NCBI GenBank assembly: GCA_009602725.1 | Contig: WELB01000011.1 | Location: 611,597-625,776, forward strand | Direction: 5' to 3' | From: Spirogloea muscicola | Lineage: Eukaryota > Streptophyta > Zygnematophyceae > Spirogloeales > Spirogloeaceae | Length of the DNA: 14,180 nucleotides | In this document: positions 9,117 through 14,180 of the stretch, one piece after another | How the letters are laid out: every line of letters starts with the position of its first letter | Numbering within the stretch: the first letter of the stretch is position 1 | The notes under the pieces: model-generated | Databases searched by the model: none | What the model was told of the DNA's origin: nothing | What the model saw: the letters and a program-made list of their open reading frames with translations, nothing else | Position numbers and translations under genes: made by a program

Positions 9117-12100
9117 TCACCTACTACGCCGCTGCCACTCTTTGATCATGCTCTGCAGCGCATGATTGGGCGTGAGTGCCTTGTGCAGCAGCTTGCAGTT
9201 TGTCATGGGCGACATGTCGCGTTCGCTCAGCCACCTGGCAATGGCATCGCGCTCATATGTGTGCCCGTCGGCCGTGACCACCGGCTCCTTCATCACTTCC
9301 TGACAGCATGAGCGCAATCAGGAGCGTGAAAGTGAGTAATTGCCTAGAGCTGACTGCCAGCTCCATGGTATGGTACTTTCCACATCTGGTAAGTAAACCT
9401 GACAATCCATCAGCAACTTCCCGCCTTGTAAAATTTCTGGCGAGTTCATTGTCTCAGTTTTTGGGTGGAACCTTCGTGATGGGGCACACAAAGCAGGCGC
9501 TGATCATGTGGGGGGCGAGGTGCGGCCTGCACTCGACAGGCGCCTCCCTCTCGGCAATTTTCTTGGCAGTCGCACGGAGGACATCGAGGCGACCCATAAC
9601 GCTGATGAGCTCTGGCCGCTCCCTGCGCTGCACCGCGGCGCATTCCAGCGCTAGCAGCGCCATCTCCAGCGCGACATCACAAGGCCACTCGCCACCAGCC
9701 GGGTCCAGGACGCTCTCCAGGTTTTCCTTCTGCACTGCTCGCTCAACCCTGTCCCTGATCTGCGCAGCACCCCCTACACCAGCTTTGAGATCTGAGCGAC
9801 GAGACAACATCGCCCACGTGTGTAATATGTTGAGGCTTGTGCTTAAAAGCGTAGGTAAGGTTCTGCGCATGTACGCCGACTGAAGTTTGGTATCCACCCG
9901 ACACTGTGCCCAACAGCTCAAGTGGATCTCCTATGTTGCTGAAATCTATCAAGAAAGCTGTGATGCGCAACCTGGACTTTGCCAGTGAGCAGCTGGAGGA
10001 GCACAATGCCGAGGCTGTAGACATCGGACTTGGTGCCCCACTGGCCCGTCGAGCAGAACTCGGGATCCACGTATGGAAGCGTTTCAACGGCCCCCTGGTC
10101 CTTCACTACATGTGATTGCCTTGTCAGCTCGCTGGTCCTTTCTGGCATAAGCGTTGCTATGCCCACGTCCTGTAACAGATGGAACCAGGGCCTCCACCAA
10201 GACTCATCACCTCAACAATGTTATGTACTGCACAAGCTTTTTGATATATGCATTTGCCTGACTTCAGTAACAACAACTACTTGTCATTAGTCTGTTGAGA
10301 CAGGAATATTGCATGCAATTGGCGGCATCAATGAACATTTGGCACGTGCAGCTCACAGCAAGCTTCGCGATGAGGTTATGGTCAAGCAGGATGTTGCTTG
10401 GCTTAACATTTCGATGAACTATGGGCGGGTTGTTCTCATGAAGGAAAACAAGCGCCGATGTAACCTGCAGCAAGTGCACACAGTCCGAAAAATTACGGGT
10501 GGAAGTCCATGCGAGAGCGCTGAATGCAATTGCTGCTTGGTTGACTTGAGAAGCATGTTTAAAAAGTATATGTCAGTGGCCGCAAGCCAATATCTCAACC
10601 TCACCAGAACATACAGCCAAGCACAGTGACGTTGGCAACACAGCAGCAGGAGGACGCCGGCTTTCAGGTCAGTCAGAGGCCATGAGTGACTTTGTTACCA
10701 CACGCCGCCACACGGGCAGCAGGACAAGAGAGAGGACTTCTGGAGTTGGCAGCAGGTCTGCTTCACACCTCTGCTGCAATGCGCACTCTGGTGTACCATG
10801 GCAGGGCCGCTGGTCCCGACAGGTGCTTCTTCAGGTTCCCATGGGCGCAGAAGTCGTAGACGACGGCAAAGCGGCATGGCCCACCGGCTGTGACTTCGGT
10901 GCAGCAGCCTAGGAGCATAACGAGGTGGGGGTGCTGGATGCGCCCCAGCAGGCCCACCTGACATTGCGTGGATGCAACGATTACGCCAGTGTCGCAAGCT
11001 AAGTGCACTTGCCAGCATCGACAAGGTGCGAGGTGTCCGGTTGCGATACAAGTGGAGGTTCACATTGGTGCCTCTGGCAAGTACCTTGTGGTGGAATTGT
11101 GCCTCGCCCTCGAGGCTGTCCATGCTCTTGAAGACCTTGACGGCGACTTCAATGTGGTGCAGCCTTCCGCGGTACACAGAGCCGTGCCCACCTTTGCCAA
11201 GTTTGTCGCGGAAGTCCTCCGTAGCAGCCTGAAAGGATCAGGCAGTCCAAGCTCAGACCTCTCTGCTGACGGGTTTCAACTTGCTTACTAACGGTGGAGA
11301 GAAGCTGTAGCAATGCTTTGATATGCCTCTGTACACTCGCTCCGGCCTCCCTCTAGGTTCACGTCCTGTTGGCTGGCTTAGTGCAAGCACCTGGAGCTCC
11401 TTCCAAGCAAATGTCCGATACCGCCTCTGGTGCAAGTTGAGACGCTCCTGCCGAGCGTTCTGCGCGAGCGCTTCCGCAGCCTCCTGCAGCCTCGCCTGGC
11501 TCTTTGCCAGCGCCTGCGCCACATGGGCAGCCGCAGTGGCATCCATGCGCAGCCGGCTCTCCTCCTCAGCCAGCCACCAGGCCTTCTTGGCAGCCTCCAT
11601 CGCCTCATTGAAATGTTCCAAAGCCTCTGCGAGTTGGTCTTCCTGGGTCATGGAGGAGACGACGCAGAGGGCTGCAGATTGGGGTGAGGAAGTGAGTAGA
11701 CCAGAGCAGACTGGGCACGATCGAGCACGCCAGAACGCATGGACGCTTAGGAGGAGCAAGTACAAGTACATCACATCGTTGGGGCTGCGGAGGGTGCTCG
11801 TCATCCTAGCTGCTGCTGCCATGCACCTCGTCAGAGAACGTCTGGTACGGTGGTGGAGCAGTGGGATTCCAAACTGGGAGCTCTCCTGCGGACTCCAGCA
11901 ACCTGCTGCTTCTTGGTTGCAACACCGTGCCATGGTTTACAGTTGCGCGGTCCTGCCTGTAGAATGAGGTGTCCCTAGCGCACAATTGTCCAGGTCGAGC
12001 ACGTGGGCACAGCTCCTGCACTGCAGAGATTTTGTCTCGGATGGCGTAGAACCAGCAGTTGTGCGGCCGATGCAGTCCGCAGTACTCCACCGTTGCACAT

Positions 12101-13003
12101 ATTCTGCGACATAGAGCGGGAATTGTCAACAAGAAGGCTTGCTTCTGAGCTACGGCCACTGCCCAGGCGGCAACGTTGACAGAGATGCTTCCAGAAGCGT
12201 GCGGAGCAAGACATGAGGTGCAGTGGTTCAATGCTCGAACAACAACTGACCTCTTAGATATGGAGGGCTTGGCAAACATGACAAGTCGCGTGGCGCCCAG
12301 CTGCTTCACCTCCTTCACTATGGCTTTGCCGCGGTTCTCGCTGCGCACTAGCCGCAGCTCCACACATATCTGCATGCATGGAAAAGTGGCTGGAGCTCGC
12401 CTCAGTGGGAACACGGTATGGAATGCGGCCAGGTTTCCATAGCATTGTGTACTTGCCTCGTAATGAAGTGCAATCTACTGTCACCGCATTCTGGTGTCGC
12501 CATGCAGCCTATAAAAGAGTAGCGAAAAGGTGGGGTGCGCGCACCCTCCTGGCAGCAAAGTCGTCGCCGTAGGTGCCAAGCATTGGCATGACGACGTTAC
12601 TGACGTGCTTATCATACTGCTCGTTGGTTGCCGTGGCCACGGGGCAGTTGCCTGCAGGCAGGCACCAGCGCTTGGAATGCTCACTACGCTGTCTACTTAT
12701 TAAGTGCCTCGAGATGAAGGCACTCAGTGGGTTGGTGGCAGTACTGCCGGTGGTAGTGACTATGGCAGCTAGAAGGCAGGGAGGTCCTACTGGCGGAGGA
12801 GGCGGGCTGCTCTCACCGTTGGGGATCTGGGTGATGACGTGGACGAGGACAACCTTGTCGCCGCTCCGGTAGAGCCCCTTGAGCTTGAGCCAGTGCGCGG
12901 CGGTGCACGACGACAAGGGATTGCTGCCGACGGCGACCACGATGACCTCGTGGGGCGGCGCCATCGCCGGTGGGGCGGGGCCCCACGCCAGAGGGCCTCC
13001 CAT
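9117..13003 (-). CDS. USP - coiled coil - kinase-like - U-box protein (PUB/RLCK type), 11 exons
   Basis: Likely E3 ubiquitin ligase of the plant U-box kinase family. Minus-strand exons: 13003-12817, 12651-12545, 12369-12251, 12103-11827, 11642-11391, 11228-11085, 10957-10769, 10464-10357, 10169-9972, 9759-9472, 9299-9117; 2052 nt, 683 residues, phases consistent. Domains: USP-like (about 19-155, HEVIVVAVGSN start), linker, Ala/Glu-rich coiled coil (about 231-300), kinase fold (about 312-600) opening FAWKELQAATEDF, U-box (about 616-681; FVCPITK joined to EVMKEPVVTADGHTYERD). The kinase keeps the Gly loop LGKGGHGSVY, VAVK Lys345, KPSN and DVG Asp462, but HRD reads HRN (Asn444) and the alpha-C Glu position reads Lys, so it is probably a weak or dead kinase. 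The USP part lacks the usual Gly-rich ATP motif near its end. The start is uncertain: ATG at 13003 or 12964. The ATG at 13123 is less likely because it lies in retroelement-like sequence. The exon 9 donor could also be two codons earlier, at 9978. Confidence 0.9.
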
Positions 13004-13078
13004 CAGCTCATCTGACGTCCTCTTGCTGCACCGCGTGCTGCGTCCCGACGCCAAGGTCAGCCGAGCGAGCAGCCCATC

Positions 13079-13215
13079 ACAGGGTGCGCCTTGCCATGTC
13101 TCTCCTGCAGCGGTCCTTAGCACTTGCCGTCCACTTGTGCGCAGGCCGCGCCTTGGCTGCTGCCTCCGGGTTCCGACGTTTTTCCGGCGCCTCTCCGCCC
13201 TCTACTTTATACTGA
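13079..13215 (+). pseudogene. Retroelement-like C-terminal coding fragment, copy A
   Basis: The plus-strand frame from 13084 encodes a segment with MSLLQRSLALAV and AGRALAAASG and ends at TGA 13213-13215. It closely matches, at protein level, the minus-strand segment at 13910-13835 (copy B), with one extra Leu codon. No longer open frame belonging to an element extends upstream, because that sequence overlaps exon 1 of the U-box gene on the other strand. It looks like a decayed 3' scrap of a mobile element lying head-on against the U-box gene promoter. The link to retroelements comes only through copy B. Confidence 0.45.
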
Positions 13216-13347
13216 CTTGCACTTGCTGACTCGACGTGATTGAGCGCCTCCTGCTGACGTCTTGGAGACCAGTATCCCCTCCGGCCCTTTTCTAACCTTA
13301 TACACTCCTTCGTGCTGGCCTCACAGCCACTGCCGTTGATGGGAAGA

Positions 13348-13410
13348 GCGGGTGGCGGGGCAACGCCGCCATGTTCCCGTCAGGCGGGGTGGCGGAGCGA
13401 CGCCGCCATG
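13348..13410. repeat. Direct repeat pair of about 26 bp, GC-rich
   Basis: GCGGGTGGCGGGGCAACGCC at 13348 and GCGGGGTGGCGGAGCGACGC at 13384 begin two near-identical units, each ending in GCCGCCATG (to 13373 and 13410), about 36 bp apart. Differences are a one-base indel and two substitutions. Confidence 0.75.
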
Positions 13411-13581
13411 GCAGCCGTGGGAGCCAATCCCCCCACCCGCCCCGCTCGCTCACGGAGACTCGGCCTGCCGATAATTTGGAGAAAGCGCGGCCAGATTGAC
13501 TGGTGGCTGGGAAAGGCCAGCCTAAAGGAATGGACAAGGTCTGAAGGAGCCGGAGTGCGAAGGACAATAACTCGAAGTGCA

Positions 13582-13738
13582 GCTGTAAAACCAGCCCGTG
13601 CATACAGACTGTGTATGCGTGACTACGTAGCGGAGCGACAGGCTAGGAAGAGCGAAGCGGCTGCTGATATTTAAAAAATCGGCTGTAAAGTGCCAGCCAG
13701 ATGCATACAGGTGTTCATGACGGAGCCAAAGGCTAGGC
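13582..13738. repeat. Diverged direct repeat pair, about 57-67 bp units
   Basis: Unit 1 (13582-13648) and unit 2 (13682-13738) share in order GCTGTAAA, CCAGCC, GCATACAG, TGA, CGGAGC and AGGCTAGG. The spacing starts at 100 bp and ends at 90 bp, so unit 1 carries about 10 extra bases. Both lie just past the stop of the minus-strand element fragment at 13752 and may be repeats in its 3'UTR. Confidence 0.65.
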
Positions 13739-13751
13739 AGACAGGGCGCCC

Positions 13752-14180
13752 TCAATACCCCCGTGTCAGCAGTAGGAAGTCAGATGAGCAGAGGGGAGGA
13801 AGAGCAACCCCGCTGCGCAAAGCAGAGGCTGCTGCAAGGGCGCGACCAGCCCGGCGATGCAAAGCAATCGCCTGGGACCGCTGTAGGGACATAGACAAGC
13901 GCATACGGTAGCAGGACACAAGACCCAAAGGCACCGAGCCACCGGGAAGGGCTGCACCCCGTTCCACGGCGACGCTGGTCAGCTTGAGAGGCCAGCAGCG
14001 AAAGTAACAAGGACCACTGACCCCCGTAACACCCGTGGATGTCCATGGCCAGGGGGTAAAAGGTATCACCCGCCGGGTGGTCCTTGTACTTGTTCAACTT
14101 CTTCTGTTCGGCCACCTTCACAGCATAGCCGGTCTCAGAAGTAATGGGGCCCTTCGTCCGGAAGCTGTCGGTTAGGACGA
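13752..14180 (-). mobile_element. Degenerate non-LTR retrotransposon-like 3' coding end, copy B (partial, frameshifted)
   Basis: On the minus strand the frame is open from the window edge and encodes a segment with KLNKYKDHPAGDTFYPLAMD and HGCYGG. Continuity is then lost, and a second frame carries LVSCYRMRLSMSLQRSQAIA and AGRALAAAS before a stop at 13752-13754. From memory of the family, this order (a F-PLA--hG--G block, then about 50 residues later an R-R-S-(A/S)LQR-A block) is typical of the C-terminal tail of reverse-transcriptase polyproteins of LINE-like elements in algae and protists. The frame change between about 14030 and 13930 marks it as decayed, unless it is a sequencing error. 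The upstream reverse transcriptase would lie beyond the window. Confidence 0.5.

Larger units (their letters stand above)
13216..13751. other. Repeat-bearing region, likely U-box gene upstream sequence and element 3' ends
   Basis: No gene recognised. A plus-strand frame of 120 codons (13312-13674) shows no motif and overlaps repeats. The stretch holds the two GC-rich direct repeats at 13348-13410 and the diverged pair at 13582-13738. It should include part of the promoter of the minus-strand U-box gene. Confidence 0.5.

Noticed and set aside
8046-9165. Several plus-strand open frames of 72-117 codons downstream of UBC2
   Set aside because: They lie in expected 3'UTR or spacer sequence, lack motifs, and the last runs antisense into the U-box coding exon.
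9760-9810. Alternative acceptor at about 9792 extending U-box gene exon 10 upstream
   Set aside because: It would begin mid-codon and does not match the phase of either possible donor of the previous exon. The acceptor at 9760-9761 keeps the frame.
13004-13123. N-terminal extension of the U-box protein starting at the ATG at 13123
   Set aside because: The added 40 residues show no domain, and the ATG region lies antisense to retroelement-like copy A. The ATG at 13003 or 12964 is preferred.
1-14180. CRISPR array, bacterial operon, toxin-antitoxin or phage defence system
   Set aside because: The window is clearly eukaryotic, with spliced plant-type genes. There are no spaced repeats or bacterial signals.

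Overview
The window is nuclear DNA from the green plant lineage. Three intron-rich genes read directly as plant-type proteins: an ATP-dependent phosphofructokinase, a RAD6/UBC2-class ubiquitin-conjugating enzyme, and a USP-kinase-U-box protein. The last architecture is best known from land plants and their relatives. Introns are short (127-441 bp in the two complete gene models). Some exons are GC-rich and retroelement debris is present, which fits a green or streptophyte alga better than a seed plant; that placement is inference. A single N at 6550 shows this is draft assembly sequence.

Layout. 240-5058 (+): a 15-exon phosphofructokinase gene, whose first exon is open to the left edge. 5059-6320: spacer with the phosphofructokinase 3' region and the UBC2 promoter/5'UTR, ending in a (GGC)10 run against the UBC2 start codon. 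6321-7865 (+): UBC2, four visible exons with one 26-nt exon missing next to the N. 7866-9116: spacer between convergent gene ends, with no gene recognised. 9117-13003 (-): an 11-exon gene for a protein with an N-terminal USP-like domain, a coiled coil, a kinase domain with degenerate catalytic residues, and a C-terminal U-box. 13079-14180: two diverged, inverted fragments of the same retroelement-like C-terminal coding sequence, plus short diverged direct repeats.

Functionally, phosphofructokinase belongs to glycolysis. The two right-hand genes both belong to ubiquitin transfer (an E2 and a U-box E3) and lie tail to tail, but nothing in the sequence shows that they work together. I see no CRISPR array, intact RNA gene, or new multi-gene system. 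The observations most worth following are the missing UBC2 microexon, the pseudokinase-like substitutions in the U-box protein, a GC-AG intron in the phosphofructokinase gene, and the inverted retroelement fragments at the U-box gene promoter.
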